From Nitrospirae bacterium RIFCSPLOW2_12_42_9 (GTDB taxonomy: Bacteria > Nitrospirota > 9FT-COMBO-42-15 > HDB-SIOI813): 13,065 nucleotides of DNA. The notes beneath the pieces were generated by a model. It was not told where the DNA came from and did no database searches. It worked only from the letters and a program-made list of their open reading frames with translations. The stretch lies in contig MHER01000171.1 in assembly GCA_001805205.1 (NCBI GenBank), forward strand, positions 11,746-24,810. The letters run 5' to 3'. Each line of letters begins with the position of its first letter. The stretch's first letter is position 1. Below, piece by piece: positions 12,970-13,065 of the stretch. Position numbers and translations under genes: made by a program.

Positions 12970-13065
12970 TTAGATAATAGCTATATTTATAAATCTGAGC
13001 CTTTTGCCTTCATCCACCAGATTTTCAAATGAGACAATATCGCCTCTCCTGATATTTATAAAAGG
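12970..13065 (-). CDS. C-terminal end of an unidentified convergent gene (partial)
   Basis: Read on the minus strand from the window edge, 31 sense codons end at TAA (12972-12970). The translation contains FINIRRGDIVSFENLVDEG followed by KRLRFINIAII, which has coding-like composition, and the AT-rich spacer begins only after the stop. The gene converges on the purine nucleoside phosphorylase with a 17-base gap (12953-12969). No intrinsic terminator is obvious in that gap. I do not recognise the family from this tail. Confidence 0.55.
   Translation of the reverse strand, partial: PFINIRRGDIVSFENLVDEGKRLRFINIAII

Overview
The window comes from a Gram-negative bacterium with an outer membrane, shown by its Tol system, lipoproteins and TolB. 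Base composition looks moderately AT-rich by eye. The gene mix (tol genes joined to mutL-miaA-hfq, then nucleoside phosphorylases and a RodZ-like protein) and the small intergenic palindromes remind me of Nitrospirota or Desulfobacterota-type genomes. That placement is an impression, not a measured assignment.

Layout. On the minus strand at the left is a SAM-dependent O-methyltransferase-like gene. Its best promoter would give an almost leaderless transcript. A divergent plus-strand promoter with a consensus -35 (1079-1107) leads into tRNA-Val(UAC) and tRNA-Asp(GUC), which end in a strong intrinsic terminator (1396-1446). Eight bases later begins a long co-directional series: tolQ, tolR, a damaged tolA/tonB-like gene, tolB and a cpoB (ybgF)-like lipoprotein gene. 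It continues with mutL, miaA, hfq, MTA phosphorylase, a PfkB-family kinase, a TPR lipoprotein, a rodZ-like gene and a class I purine nucleoside phosphorylase. Most junctions are 4-base start/stop overlaps or gaps under 45 bases, so it reads as one or two operons. The only larger gap (9474-9596) is filled with palindromic repeats. At the right edge a convergent minus-strand gene is represented by its last 31 codons.

How the genes work together. TolQ/TolR form a proton-driven inner-membrane motor that normally pulls on TolA, TolB and Pal to constrict the outer membrane at division. CpoB links this to peptidoglycan synthesis. MutL (repair), MiaA (tRNA A37 prenylation) and Hfq (sRNA/mRNA binding) form the same trio as in enterobacteria. 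The phosphorylases and PfkB kinase suggest purine and methylthioadenosine salvage, and the TPR lipoprotein plus RodZ-like protein suggest envelope or pilus and cell-shape functions.

Main surprises. The tolA-like gene carries an in-frame TAA that cuts off its TonB/TolA C-terminal domain, while the 71 downstream codons stay open and still overlap tolB by GTGA. Its 5' end also looks frameshifted. No pal gene lies between tolB and cpoB. A perfect TATAAT sits inside the left arm of the terminator before tolQ. Two different nucleoside phosphorylases and an unassigned PfkB kinase share the locus. I see no clear novel defence, mobile or CRISPR system; this is mainly a housekeeping region.
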